This document shows positions 10,140 through 19,315 of a DNA stretch of 64,000 nucleotides, one piece after another. The notes below the pieces were generated by a model. That model did not search any database. It saw only the letters and a program-made list of their open reading frames with translations, and was not told the DNA's origin. The stretch is taken from the NCBI RefSeq assembly GCF_000711825.1, contig NZ_KL543982.1, positions 115,923-179,922 of the forward strand, in the 5' to 3' direction. Source of the stretch: [Clostridium] aminophilum DSM 10710. GTDB lineage: Bacteria; Bacillota; Clostridia; Lachnospirales; Lachnospiraceae. Position 1 is the first letter of the stretch, and the number at the start of each line of letters is the position of its first letter. Both the position numbers and the translations under genes were made by a program.

Positions 10140-11621
10140 TCAGAAATCATCCCGAAAATCCACTCGATGCGCATACCACAGCGCATCGATCGCAACGCCT
10201 TCCTTCCACTCTCTCTGTTTCCGGATCATTTCCTCACGCATACTGAGATTCGCGCTGATGCCGATCATCACGGTCAAAAGCGCCGCCGCCCAGACATAAT
10301 TGGCCCGGATCGACAGAAACTCGAGAATCAGAAACATAATCATCAGAAGCATCGATACCGCAAAGGTCGTCCAAAGAACCCAGCGGCAATACCGTTCCAT
10401 CCGTCTTTCACTCATCGGTTCCAGCACTGCGGCTCTTCCGGTCTGTCCGTTCATCACAAACCATACCTTCCGTTTCCCCTGCGGGGCAACTGTAAAATAC
10501 ACCGGAAGATACGCTCTCTCAAAATCCATATTGGTTGTGTGGAGCCGTGAACTGCGCGCCGTCATCCCGTCCGGTTCTTCCTGGTCCAGCACAAATGCCG
10601 ATCTGGCCGCGCTCTCCATCTTTGAGCGGATCCGTCCGCTCATCTCCCGAATCGTCTCGGTTGCCACCGAAGCCGGATGTTCAAACAGGTGCTCGGTGCG
10701 GAACCGCTCTTTACAGCGGCTGTCAAACGGGCCGATGGTGTCGATCATTGTATCCGGAAGTTCATTCAGCGCATCCTGCGGAACGCCCCTGAGAGTCACG
10801 CCGCCGAACCGGTTCAGTTTCACCGGCATCTCATGCGTCCCCCTGTAGTTCCGGTGATACTCCACTCTGCCGCTGACGTCGCCGCTGCACAGATAGAACG
10901 GAATGTACATACCGTAAATGTTGCGCTCCATACGCGTCGGCGATTTGGACGTCCGGATCAGTCCCTGACGCTCCATTCTCCGAAACGCTTCCACTGCGTC
11001 CTCTCTTGTCTTCCGGAACGGAACAATATAGGACGCCCAGTTTTCCGCGCGTTTCTTCGGTTCCACTTCCATCAGTCCGTTGCAGAACGGGCATAGAAAC
11101 CCTTTAAAATCCTTTGCTCCCAGCATTCTGGATCCGCACCGGCCGCACTCCCATACCGCGATTCCGTCATCGGGCATTTCTCCCGACCGTTCATTGAAAA
11201 TTCGATCCGGCCGCTCATCGGACATTCTTTCCGGCTGTTCCTCGGACATTCCATCCGGCCGCTCATCCCGGTCCGGTTCCTCGGCTGCCGCTTCCGGTAT
11301 CTCCCCCGGCGGAAGTTCCGATTCCCGATCCCCTGCTGAATGGCCGGCGTTACGCTCCGAATCCATATATTCTTCTTCCCCGAACCCCGGCTCGTTAGAC
11401 TGTTCCGACAGTTCTTCCGCCTCGGCATAGGACATTTTTTCAAAAGCGATTCCTTCGGCCAATGTCCCCTGCGCATCTCCTCTTATGCGCTCCGCCAGAA
11501 CATCCTCATAATCATTCAGCCCGTCATAGACCGCCGCTCTCGCATGCTTCCTGTAATCCAGTGTAAGCGCCGATCTTGGCTTGTCCGCCGATCCTGTATC
11601 TGTCTTGTTCTCTGAACTCAT
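10140..11621 (-). CDS. Zinc-ribbon membrane-anchored protein of unknown function
   Basis: A 493-residue protein of the group usually labelled TFIIB-type zinc-ribbon-containing protein. After an acidic N-terminal region come the ribbon cysteines CGRCG and CPFC (about residues 157-177). The family body follows (IVPFRKTREDAVEAFRR, YGMYIPFYL, YLPVYF, FVMNGQTG), then two adjacent membrane helices near 410-455 and a basic tail. The N-terminal third carries an imperfect 8-residue repeat (DERPDRIF, EEQPERMS and variants) encoded by a 24-bp tandem array. The biochemical role of the family is unknown to me. It lies 24 bases downstream of a lipoprotein gene and is probably co-transcribed. Confidence 0.75.
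   Translation of the reverse strand: MSSENKTDTGSADKPRSALTLDYRKHARAAVYDGLNDYEDVLAERIRGDAQGTLAEGIAFEKMSYAEAEELSEQSNEPGFGEEEYMDSERNAGHSAGDRESELPPGEIPEAAAEEPDRDERPDGMSEEQPERMSDERPDRIFNERSGEMPDDGIAVWECGRCGSRMLGAKDFKGFLCPFCNGLMEVEPKKRAENWASYIVPFRKTREDAVEAFRRMERQGLIRTSKSPTRMERNIYGMYIPFYLCSGDVSGRVEYHRNYRGTHEMPVKLNRFGGVTLRGVPQDALNELPDTMIDTIGPFDSRCKERFRTEHLFEHPASVATETIREMSGRIRSKMESAARSAFVLDQEEPDGMTARSSRLHTTNMDFERAYLPVYFTVAPQGKRKVWFVMNGQTGRAAVLEPMSERRMERYCRWVLWTTFAVSMLLMIMFLILEFLSIRANYVWAAALLTVMIGISANLSMREEMIRKQREWKEGVAIDALWYAHRVDFRDDF
11176..11271 (-). repeat. 24-bp degenerate tandem array inside the zinc-ribbon gene
   Basis: Four consecutive 24-base units (starting 11176, 11200, 11224 and 11248) share the pattern ATTCnATCCGGCCGCTCATC on the plus strand. 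Each adds eight residues (D/E-E-R/Q-P-D/E-R-M/I-x) to the linker. The units differ by point changes only, so the reading frame is kept. Confidence 0.8.
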
Positions 11622-11645
11622 GTTTCTCAGATTCCACTTCTATTG

Positions 11646-12254
11646 TTATTTCTGCTGGCCGGTCCCCTCAAAGATCGCATTGAAGAGATGATCCACATCA
11701 TCCTTCGTCCATGTGATCTCTCCGGTATAACCCGCATCGGCCAAAAGGCTCTTTCCGCCTTCTCCTGCCGTCTCTTTCGCGCTGTCATAGATACGCTGCA
11801 CCGCGATTGCAAATGATTTCCTGTCCGCGGTCGCGTTGGTAAATTTCTCCGTCTCGCGCATGATACTGTCGCCCGACGGCTTCGTCTTCACATACCATTC
11901 CATCAGAGATGCCGCACGGGACGCTGCTCTCAGCGAGATTCCCGCCGCTCCCTCGGCATAATTCTCCCGGATATCGCTCAGAATCTCCGTCAGCTTTCCG
12001 CCGCCTTCCGGCACCTGCTCCGCCACCGAGCTCGCCACCGTCTCCTGCGCGTCCTGCGTCGTGGTTTCCGCCGGAACAAGCTCCGTGCTCTCTTTTGCCT
12101 CCGCCTCAGTGGTCTCTGCCGCCGATGCGGTATCCGCCTTGCTTCCGCAGGCAGTTCCGGCCGCCGCAAGCACGACGAACGCCGATGCCAGCATCATATT
12201 TCTCAGAACGGGTCTGTGCTTTCTCATTTTATCAAAAAAATACATTCCTGCCAT
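11646..12254 (-). CDS. Lipoprotein of unknown function
   Basis: A 202-residue putative lipoprotein. The N-terminus has basic residues, a hydrophobic stretch and the lipobox AGTAC with Cys36. A Thr/Glu/Ala-rich linker (TTEAEAKESTELVPAETTTQ) follows, and then a helical domain of about 130 residues that I do not recognise. The ATG at 12254 is chosen because AGGAGGAG precedes it at good spacing. It is followed closely by the zinc-ribbon membrane protein gene, so the two may work together at the membrane; this is inference from position only. Confidence 0.75.
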   Translation of the reverse strand: MAGMYFFDKMRKHRPVLRNMMLASAFVVLAAAGTACGSKADTASAAETTEAEAKESTELVPAETTTQDAQETVASSVAEQVPEGGGKLTEILSDIRENYAEGAAGISLRAASRAASLMEWYVKTKPSGDSIMRETEKFTNATADRKSFAIAVQRIYDSAKETAGEGGKSLLADAGYTGEITWTKDDVDHLFNAIFEGTGQQK

Positions 12255-12380
12255 GATTCTCCTCCTCTGACGTGCGCGGAAACCGCCGTGTGCCATTTCT
12301 CCTTTTCCATCCTAACACACAATGGTGAAGGAAACTTTAACGGAAACTTACGATTCGGCTAATCCGCAGGAAATTCTTCG

Positions 12381-13391
12381 TCAGTCTCTTCCGAGTGAGA
12401 GGTCATAGGTCTCCGGCGCGTAGTAGATCACGCGGGTTCCGCCGTCCTCAAAGGAAAACGGCACATACAGGAGATCCTTCATCGCTTCCATCACGGCTTC
12501 GCGGTGTTCCGGCGTGACATAGAACAGCACAAATCCGCCGCCGCCCGCGCCCAGAAGTTTTCCGCCGAGCGCTCCGGCCTCGAGGCCCTTCTGATAGATT
12601 CCGTCGATCGAATCCGTCGAAACCTTGCTTCCGGTCTGCCGCTTCAGTCTCCAGGTCACATCCAGAAGACGCCCGAACTCGTCGAGATCCGCATGGCGGT
12701 CCTCCAGCACATGCTCCGCCTCATCCACCAGACGGTACATTTCGAGAAGCTGCGCTGTCTTGTCGCCGCTTGTGATATGATTGGTCTTCTGCACTTCCGA
12801 GGAAAGGCGCGTGAATCCGGTAAAGAACAGCATCAGATTCTCGTTGAGCTGCCGCTTTCTCTCCGGGGAAATGATGACCGGCTTCACTTCATACCGGTCC
12901 CCGGAAAAGTTGATGCGGTTCAGACCGCCGAAGCTTGCCGCAATCTGATCCTGCCATCCGCCGGCTTCCCGGCAGAGTTCCCGTTCCAGATAAATGGCGT
13001 CGTCCGACAGTTTCTTCTTGTCCGCATATTTTCCCTTCAGCGCGTAAAACGCGTTCAGCATGCCGACCGCGAACGAACTGCTGGTCCCGAGTCCGCTTCT
13101 CGCCGGAAGATCCGCCTCATAGGTCAGACGGATCTCATGCATGTCCAGCATCTTCATCGCATTCCGAACGGCCGGATGATCGATCTCATCCACCGCTTTC
13201 ACGCGCTCAATCCTCGAATAGGACAGCTCTGTCGTGTAGTCGAAGAAGCGCGGAAGATGCCGCACATTCACATAACAGTATTTGTCAAATGTCGTCGACA
13301 GCACCGCGCCGCCGTGTTCCCGGAAAAACTCCGGTATATCGGTACCGCCGCCGAAAAACGACATTCGAAACGGCGTCTTGGTAATGATCAT
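12381..13391 (-). CDS. GHMP-family sugar kinase, D-glycero-manno-heptose 7-phosphate kinase-like
   Basis: A 336-residue ATP-dependent small-molecule kinase. It has the family N-terminus TKTPFRMSFFGGGTD, the ATP-binding loop LPARSGLGTSSSFAVG near residue 92, and the C-terminal glycine motif LGAGGGGFVLFY. The closest group I recognise is the heptose 7-phosphate kinases (HddA) of surface-glycan pathways, but no heptose isomerase or nucleotidyltransferase is visible, so the sugar is uncertain. Its ATG overlaps the stop of the upstream ligase gene (ATGA), implying translational coupling within the polysaccharide block. GGAGGAG precedes the start. Confidence 0.85.
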   Translation of the reverse strand: MIITKTPFRMSFFGGGTDIPEFFREHGGAVLSTTFDKYCYVNVRHLPRFFDYTTELSYSRIERVKAVDEIDHPAVRNAMKMLDMHEIRLTYEADLPARSGLGTSSSFAVGMLNAFYALKGKYADKKKLSDDAIYLERELCREAGGWQDQIAASFGGLNRINFSGDRYEVKPVIISPERKRQLNENLMLFFTGFTRLSSEVQKTNHITSGDKTAQLLEMYRLVDEAEHVLEDRHADLDEFGRLLDVTWRLKRQTGSKVSTDSIDGIYQKGLEAGALGGKLLGAGGGGFVLFYVTPEHREAVMEAMKDLLYVPFSFEDGGTRVIYYAPETYDLSLGRD

Positions 13392-15130
13392 TCGGTTGTC
13401 TCCTCCTTATCCGGTTCCAGTGTTATTTCCGCTGCCGGCTCCGGTTTCTGTTCTGTCTCTTCCGGGTCTTTTCCTGCTGCCGGCTCGGTTTTCTGTTCTT
13501 CCGGTTCCGTCTGCGCCGCAGCCATGTCAGATGCGGCCGTACTCTTCTGTTCTTCCGTGTCCATCCGGCGGAAACCAAGTCCGACGGCAATCAGAAGCCA
13601 CAGAATCGGGGCAACGATCGGAAGGTTGATATTGACGCTTGCCTGCGAAAGGTAAGCGATGCAGCCTGCGGCAATCGCAAAGATATACGGTCTTCTTCCC
13701 GCCGACTTCAGCATTTCAGCAATGGAACTCAGCATAAACGCGATATACGAAACGGTTCCGACAATGCCGATCGTCAGAAGAAGCTGAATGTACTCATTGT
13801 GCGCCGCATCGTAGTACTGTCTGGTATATTCGATGGTCTCTTCGCGATAGGCATACGTCACGATGCCAAATGTCTCCGGACCGTAACCGATCAGCTTTTT
13901 CAGAAACGGCAGCTGATGAAATACATGCATGCTGATCCTCCAGACGATACCCCGGTTCGTTCCCCAGGAATCGCTGAAAACCAGATACTGGGCAAACTTT
14001 GCATACCGCTCCGCATGTCCCGCGAAATTGGCGTCATACAGGACAAAGCAGAATCCTGCCGCGCAGACCGCAATAAAGCCGCCCCAGAGGCGAACCATCC
14101 ATTTCGGCATTTCCGGCGTCTTCGCCCGGTATGCGAAAAAGCAGGTGATGGCACAGATCACGGCCTCAAGCCAGAACAGTTTCTTCAGTCCTCCGCTCTT
14201 GATCAGATGAACGATCAGACCGTCGATTATTCCGTGGTTTCTGACCGGAACGGTTTCGCTGATGTACCGCATCCACAGCACCGCGCCGAGAAAGGCGAGA
14301 ATCACCATGAGATAGCTGAACACACCCTTTTTCGTGCGGAAGGCCATAAACGGCAGAACCGCAAAGATCACACCGATGGAAATCCAGGCATTGTCGCTCT
14401 GTCCGGTAAAGAGAGCGGCAAACGCAAGAGTCAGAACCACAAAGTAAAAAAGCCTTTTCCACAGTTTTTCCGTCACGCAGAAAAGTCCGGCCGAAACCGC
14501 CAGCACAATGCCGACGTAAGCAGTGTAATTATTGACATTTCCGATGGATGATGTGAACAGACCGATCGCGGAATCCGCGATATACTGCGCCTTGAAGCGG
14601 AAAATATCCATGTTGAAAAAGTCAGTCAGCCCCCAGATCATGACCGGAAGACTTCCCAGACAGAAGACGTCCAGAATCCACGGACCGCTCTTCCAGTTTT
14701 TCGCGATCAGAACCGTCGTGAGCGCATACAGGGAAAGCAGGAAAAGCCCCGTAAAGCGGCCTTCATTTCCCCAGAAAGACTCGTAGAGATAATCCGATGT
14801 CACCGTTGAGAGAACAATGACAATGTAATACACCAGAAGAAGTTTCCATGGAAGTGCAAGTTCCCGGAACCATCCGGCAATCGCCGTTCCAAGCGGCTTC
14901 TTACCGGAAGCAGTCCCGGCTTCCCTCTTTCTTTGCACCGCCATCAGGATCAGCGACACCGCGCTGAAGATTGCGGCGGATCCCCAATACAAAAGGTACC
15001 GGAAGGACATAATATCCGTATAATAGTGATTACACCAGAGCAGAAAGACAGTTGTCAGAAAAACCGCAAACACGGCCGTCACAGCCGCCAGCGGCTCCAT
15101 CCGCCTCTCCTTTTTTGTTTCATTCAGCAT
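13388..15130 (-). CDS. O-antigen ligase/polymerase-like membrane protein
   Basis: A 580-residue polytopic protein with about twelve hydrophobic helices and a large extracytoplasmic loop near residues 330-420, containing the segment HNEYIQLLLTIGIVGTVSY typical of Wzy/WaaL-like O-antigen ligase domains. Such enzymes polymerise or transfer lipid-linked glycans outside the membrane. The last about 60 residues form a Pro/Glu/Thr/Lys tail with internal repetition (EPEEQKTEPAAGK, EETEQKPEPAAE), which looks like a simple-sequence expansion. The start has AGAGGAT upstream. It lies between the lipid kinase and the GHMP kinase in a leftward block. Confidence 0.85.
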   Translation of the reverse strand: MLNETKKERRMEPLAAVTAVFAVFLTTVFLLWCNHYYTDIMSFRYLLYWGSAAIFSAVSLILMAVQRKREAGTASGKKPLGTAIAGWFRELALPWKLLLVYYIVIVLSTVTSDYLYESFWGNEGRFTGLFLLSLYALTTVLIAKNWKSGPWILDVFCLGSLPVMIWGLTDFFNMDIFRFKAQYIADSAIGLFTSSIGNVNNYTAYVGIVLAVSAGLFCVTEKLWKRLFYFVVLTLAFAALFTGQSDNAWISIGVIFAVLPFMAFRTKKGVFSYLMVILAFLGAVLWMRYISETVPVRNHGIIDGLIVHLIKSGGLKKLFWLEAVICAITCFFAYRAKTPEMPKWMVRLWGGFIAVCAAGFCFVLYDANFAGHAERYAKFAQYLVFSDSWGTNRGIVWRISMHVFHQLPFLKKLIGYGPETFGIVTYAYREETIEYTRQYYDAAHNEYIQLLLTIGIVGTVSYIAFMLSSIAEMLKSAGRRPYIFAIAAGCIAYLSQASVNINLPIVAPILWLLIAVGLGFRRMDTEEQKSTAASDMAAAQTEPEEQKTEPAAGKDPEETEQKPEPAAEITLEPDKEETTE

Positions 15131-15181
15131 TTCTTTATCCTCTTTGTTTCGTTCATTCTGTTTTGCCGGCCGGAATCCATG

Positions 15182-16090
15182 TCATTCCGCCTCTTCCGGC
15201 ACGATCATCCGGATCCGTTTCGGGCAGACCGAGATGTCGATTTCTTCCGGCGCTCCGCCGTACTCTCCGTCCAGCGTCCAGGCCGCGCCGTCCACAACTC
15301 TGATGTGAAGGCGGTCCGTGCGGAACACCTTGACATAATCCCCGTCCATTTTTCCGGAGGCAAGCGCCGTCAGAATCTCACGGACATCCCCCAGAGAATC
15401 CGGGGCCTGAATCAGTGTCACCTCGAAGACCCCGTCGTCCATCTCCGACTTGCGGATTAACGGGGACGGTATCCCTGCGATTGACGTCGTATTGCTGATG
15501 GCGCCGTAAAGGTATTTCCCCTCCTCGCGTTCGCCGTCATGTTCAATCACCAGATGGCACCGCATGGCGATGGACTCCGGAAACGTGACAATACTCTGCA
15601 GAAGATACGCCGCATAACCCAGGACATTCTTGGATGCCTGATTGGTCTCGTAACTCACCTGCGTGAACGCCCCGAACGCGGCGACATAGTTGAAATACCG
15701 GTCGTTGAACCGGCCGATATCATAGGCAAATGTCGTTCCCGCCGACAGCGCCCGGCAGTATTCCTCGGGCTCGGCCGGAATTCCGAGGCTTCGCGCGAAA
15801 TCATTCGTGCTTCCCGTCGGAAGATACGCAATGGGCTCACGGATTCCCGCCTGAACCACACTGTTTACCACATGGTTGAGCGTTCCGTCGCCACCGACGC
15901 ACATGATGATGTCAAAGCGTCCCACGCACTGCTGAATGATCTTCTCCGACGTCATTCCTCTGTCCGGAACGATCGGATATGTCGTCACCTCAAAGCCGGC
16001 AAGTGTCAGTTCTTTCAGAATTTCAAACATCCGGTTCTTTGCCTGCCCCGTCCCGGAGCCTGCATTGAGCAGCAAAAGAACTTTTTTCAT
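15182..16090 (-). CDS. Diacylglycerol kinase-like lipid kinase (DgkB/YegS family)
   Basis: A 302-residue soluble lipid kinase of the DAGK catalytic-domain family, which phosphorylates diacylglycerol or a related lipid with ATP at the membrane. Diagnostic features are NAGSGTGQAKN near the N-terminus, CVGGDGTLNHVVN for nucleotide binding, and PTGSTNDFARSLG. Start: an in-frame GTG lies three codons upstream, but the ATG at 16090 has AGGTGA at better spacing. In Gram-positives DgkB recycles diacylglycerol from lipoteichoic acid synthesis; its place among glycan genes here fits an envelope role. Confidence 0.9.
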   Translation of the reverse strand: MKKVLLLLNAGSGTGQAKNRMFEILKELTLAGFEVTTYPIVPDRGMTSEKIIQQCVGRFDIIMCVGGDGTLNHVVNSVVQAGIREPIAYLPTGSTNDFARSLGIPAEPEEYCRALSAGTTFAYDIGRFNDRYFNYVAAFGAFTQVSYETNQASKNVLGYAAYLLQSIVTFPESIAMRCHLVIEHDGEREEGKYLYGAISNTTSIAGIPSPLIRKSEMDDGVFEVTLIQAPDSLGDVREILTALASGKMDGDYVKVFRTDRLHIRVVDGAAWTLDGEYGGAPEEIDISVCPKRIRMIVPEEAE

Positions 16091-16124
16091 ATCCGTCACC
16101 TGTTTCTTTCCGCGTTCCTTACGG

Positions 16125-17282
16125 TTACGCCAGTTCCTCGCGGCATTTCGCCAGCGCGGCCGCGATCACCGCGTCCATATCGTAATACTTGTACTCGCCG
16201 AGTCTTCCGCCGAAGATGATCTTCTTCTCATCCGACGCCATTTTCCGGTACTCCTCGTAGAGTGCGCCGTTTTTCGCGTCATTGACCGGATAATACGGCT
16301 CATCTCCCGGTTTCCACTCCGAGCTGAACTCCCGGCTGATCACCGTCTTCGGGAGATCATTTCCCTGGCCGTCTTTTCCGAATTCAAACCACTTGTGCTC
16401 AATGATGCGGGTCCACGGCGTCTCGCGGTCCGTATAATTGACAGCGGCATTGCCCTGGAAATTCGGGATGTCCAGAAGTTCCGTTTCAAAACGGACGGAG
16501 CGGTACTCCAGCGCGCCGAGAGCATAATCAAAATACGCGTCGATGGCGCCGGTGTACACCACGCGGTCTGCCATCGCGTCGAATTCCTCTTTGTTCTTCA
16601 GATAATCCTCACCGAGGCGGACCTCCACACCCTCCAGCATGTTCGCCACCATTCTGGTGTATCCACCGACCGGAATTCCCTGATAGAGTGCGTTGAAATA
16701 ATTGTTGTCAAACGTCAGGCGCACCGGAAGTCTCTTGATGATAAAGGCCGGAAGCTCCGTGCACGGACGCCCCCACTGCTTCTCGGTATATCCCTTGATC
16801 AGCTTCTCATAAATATCCGTTCCGATCAGAGAAATGGCCTGTTCCTCAAGGTTTTCCGGCACAAATTCGCTGTCCACGGAAAATCCCCGCTCGGTCTGCT
16901 TCTCCGCGATGTACTCGCGCTTCTGTTCCTCGATCTTCTCCCGTGCCTCTTCCGGCGTCACAACACCCCACATCTTATTGAAGGTATACATATTGAACGG
17001 AAGAGAATACAGCTCACCGCGGTAGTTGGCCACCGGCGAGTTGGTGAAACGGTTGAACTCCGCAAACTTCGTCACATAATCCCACACTTCACGGTTATTG
17101 GTATGGAAAATGTGTGCGCCGTATTTGTGAACATGAATGCCCTCCACATCCTCCGTATATACATTTCCCGCGATGTTCGGGCGGCGGTCAATCACCAGCA
17201 CCCGTTTTCCCGCCTTCTTTGCCTCCTGAGCAAAGACAGCACCGTAAAGCCCTGCGCCTACAATCAGATAATCGTATTTCAT
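16125..17282 (-). CDS. glf: UDP-galactopyranose mutase
   Basis: A 385-residue FAD enzyme that converts UDP-galactopyranose to UDP-galactofuranose for cell-surface glycans. It starts with the FAD-binding motif YLIVGAGLYGAVFAQEAKKAG. It also shows GAHIFHTN, NRFTNSPVANYRGELYSLPFNMYTF and the C-terminal GRLGEYKYYDMD, all characteristic of Glf. Length is normal. A GAGGAG site precedes the ATG. It is the first gene of the leftward polysaccharide block and would draw on UDP-galactose from the galE gene in this window. Confidence 0.97.
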   Translation of the reverse strand: MKYDYLIVGAGLYGAVFAQEAKKAGKRVLVIDRRPNIAGNVYTEDVEGIHVHKYGAHIFHTNNREVWDYVTKFAEFNRFTNSPVANYRGELYSLPFNMYTFNKMWGVVTPEEAREKIEEQKREYIAEKQTERGFSVDSEFVPENLEEQAISLIGTDIYEKLIKGYTEKQWGRPCTELPAFIIKRLPVRLTFDNNYFNALYQGIPVGGYTRMVANMLEGVEVRLGEDYLKNKEEFDAMADRVVYTGAIDAYFDYALGALEYRSVRFETELLDIPNFQGNAAVNYTDRETPWTRIIEHKWFEFGKDGQGNDLPKTVISREFSSEWKPGDEPYYPVNDAKNGALYEEYRKMASDEKKIIFGGRLGEYKYYDMDAVIAAALAKCREELA

Positions 17283-17926
17283 GGCTTTTCTCCTCTTTCT
17301 GTAATTTATCTTTATTATCCTTTATTTATCTCTATTATCTTTAATTTGTGTTTATGATGCGTCCGGACCGGAATCCTTCTGTCTCCCCGGACTCCGCCCG
17401 GAGCTATCGTCGATCGGCCACGGTCAAAATCCGCTCCCGCAACATTCCACGGATGAAATTCCCATCACCGGATCAACAATCCGGATGAATTTTCCTATAT
17501 GCTCCCGGCAGTCTATCTTAAAAAGTATACCACAGCGAAGGTTTTCTGTGTTCATCTTTCGAATTTTGCAAGATTTATCCCGGAATCCCATCTTTTCACG
17601 CGAAGGTCTCTCTTTTTGCCATGCGGAAAAAGAACACATTTTTTTCACATTTCGAACATAATTCGGAAACATTTTCGGGATAAGATTAGGCCATGATAAC
17701 GAACAGCCAATCGTTATCACACCACAATTTTTTTCATAACACGGTGGGCGCTTCACGGTGCCCACCCCTCCCCTGTTTTCATTACAAAATTCTGTCCGTT
17801 TTACGGAAACTGTTTTATTCCTCCCGAAACTTTTTTATAATAGAGTGACACAAGGATAGAAGCCGTGCTTTCCGTCTGCCTTCCGCATCCGGGACCGGCC
17901 TGAAATCACACAGGGAGGAATTCGTT
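17283..17926. other. Intergenic region between glf and the cell-wall-binding genes
   Basis: About 640 bases without a credible gene. Read leftward, TATACT (plus-strand AGTATA 17524-17529) may be the -10 of the glf block, leaving a leader of about 235 bases. Near glf the text TTTATCTTTATTATCC repeats with changes (17303-17345). In the middle there is an inverted repeat TGATAACGA/TCGTTATCA (17694-17719), and a hairpin GTGGGC/GCCCAC near 17744-17765 that has no T-run. Read rightward, TATAAT at 17836-17841 is a likely -10 for the first cell-wall-binding gene. Confidence 0.45.
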
Positions 17927-19036
17927 ATGACAATTCGCAGCATCCGCCTGACCGCGCTTCCGGTTCTGATCGCCGCCATGCTGTTTTCATCCGGCACATC
18001 GGCGTTCGCAGCATCCAAGGACGACAGAGAAGTGGTCAAGGTTGTTTCCGTAAGCCTTAATTTTTCCAATCCGGAGCCGGGCGATCCCGTCGATAAGGAT
18101 ATGGAAGACTCCGTCTCTGTCGATGACGGCACTTATGAGATCTCGGAAGCGGAGTACACCACCAAAAAAGAAGAGTGGGAATACAATGACAAGCCGGTTC
18201 TGAAGATCAAGGTCAAGATCCCGAAGGACGATCAGGATGACTATAAATTCAAGAGCAAAGCAAAGCTGAAGCTGGAAAAGGGCGATGTGAAGGTCGACCG
18301 GAGTGAGATTTCCAACAGTTCCACCTCCGCCACCGTTACAGTCTATCTGAGACCGGTCAGCGGAAAGGCCGAGGCAACTTCCGATCTCCGCTGGGATGAG
18401 CGTTACACCGCAAACTGGGAGAAGGTGGACAATGTGCAGTCCTACACGCTCCGCCTCTACCGCAATTCCACCCAGATCGCGGATATCGACACCACGGCAA
18501 CGCACCTGAATCTGGCTTCCTATATGACCACACCGGGCAAGTACAGCTTCCGCATCCGCTCCAACGCCGGCGGCACAGCCAAGGACAACAGCCGGTTCAC
18601 CGAGAAGAGCGATTACAAGACGATCACACAGGAGAACATTCCGACGGAAGAAGACATCCGCCAGGGCGACATTTCCCTGCCGGTCTGGGTTCGTGACGGC
18701 GACAGCTGGTACATCGACCAGGGCGGTCAGAAGCTCCACAATACCTGGTTCCAGGATACGGACGGCAACTGGTATTATCTCGGTGCCGACACCTACATGA
18801 AGACCGGATTGTTTAAGGACAATGACGGCAATCAGTATTATCTGAACACGCAGGATCAGCCGGGCGATAACATTCCGCTCGGAGCGATGCGGACCGGCTG
18901 GCTGACCTACCACGACCGTACCTACTATCTGAATCCGAACGAGGGCGGACCGAAGGGGTCCATGCTCGTCAATACAACCGTCACCATCGACGGAAAAGAA
19001 TGCACTTTCAATGAGGATGGCGTTCTTCAGCAGTAA
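17927..19036 (+). CDS. Secreted protein with cell-wall-binding repeats (copy 1)
   Basis: A 369-residue secreted protein. Residues 1-29 are a signal peptide ending SAFA. A roughly 110-residue acidic beta-rich domain (from VVSVSLNF) is followed by an FN3-like segment (YTANWEKVDNVQSYTLRLYR). The C-terminus has cell-wall/choline-binding-type repeats (WFQDTDGNWYYLGADTYMKTG, then YYLNPNEGGPKGSM). Such repeats attach proteins noncovalently to wall polymers. It is a diverged tandem paralog of the gene at 19316 with the same domain order. A GGGAGGAATTC site precedes the ATG. It has no catalytic domain, so a structural or display role is likely. Confidence 0.85.
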   Translation: MTIRSIRLTALPVLIAAMLFSSGTSAFAASKDDREVVKVVSVSLNFSNPEPGDPVDKDMEDSVSVDDGTYEISEAEYTTKKEEWEYNDKPVLKIKVKIPKDDQDDYKFKSKAKLKLEKGDVKVDRSEISNSSTSATVTVYLRPVSGKAEATSDLRWDERYTANWEKVDNVQSYTLRLYRNSTQIADIDTTATHLNLASYMTTPGKYSFRIRSNAGGTAKDNSRFTEKSDYKTITQENIPTEEDIRQGDISLPVWVRDGDSWYIDQGGQKLHNTWFQDTDGNWYYLGADTYMKTGLFKDNDGNQYYLNTQDQPGDNIPLGAMRTGWLTYHDRTYYLNPNEGGPKGSMLVNTTVTIDGKECTFNEDGVLQQ

Positions 19037-19072
19037 CCCAACGATCCGACGCTGTTTCACAGACAGTCTTCT

Positions 19073-19106
19073 CCCCGCAGGTCCTCCCGGTCCTGTGGGG
19101 ATTTTT
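19073..19106 (+). terminator. Rho-independent terminator
   Basis: CCCCGCAGG (19073-19081) pairs with CCTGTGGGG (19092-19100), followed by ATTTTT. It ends the first cell-wall-binding gene. Confidence 0.85.
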
Positions 19107-19315
19107 ATGTCATCCAAACATCTTCCCGGCACCCTATGCCGTTAAAAACGCTCATTGCAGATGCGTTCATCGCAGGTGCTCCCATGGCGGTTCTCCTGTT
19201 TTTCACATTTTTTCCACACTTCACCCACGCTTCCTTCACATTTTTTCGATAGACTTCAGACATCTCATAAATCACACTCCTAAAACAAACTGTCGAAACA
19301 AACAAGGAGGCCCCT

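Noticed and set aside
15936..17357. A 473-residue plus-strand frame opposite glf
   Set aside because: Antisense shadow of a clear UDP-galactopyranose mutase; no start signal and no recognisable motif.
17424..17765. A 113-residue leftward frame in the gap upstream of glf
   Set aside because: No ribosome binding site, odd composition, and a likely promoter for glf lies inside it.
17744..17765. Hairpin GTGGGC/GCCCAC as a terminator
   Set aside because: No T-run on either side and no gene ending nearby; left as an unexplained structure.
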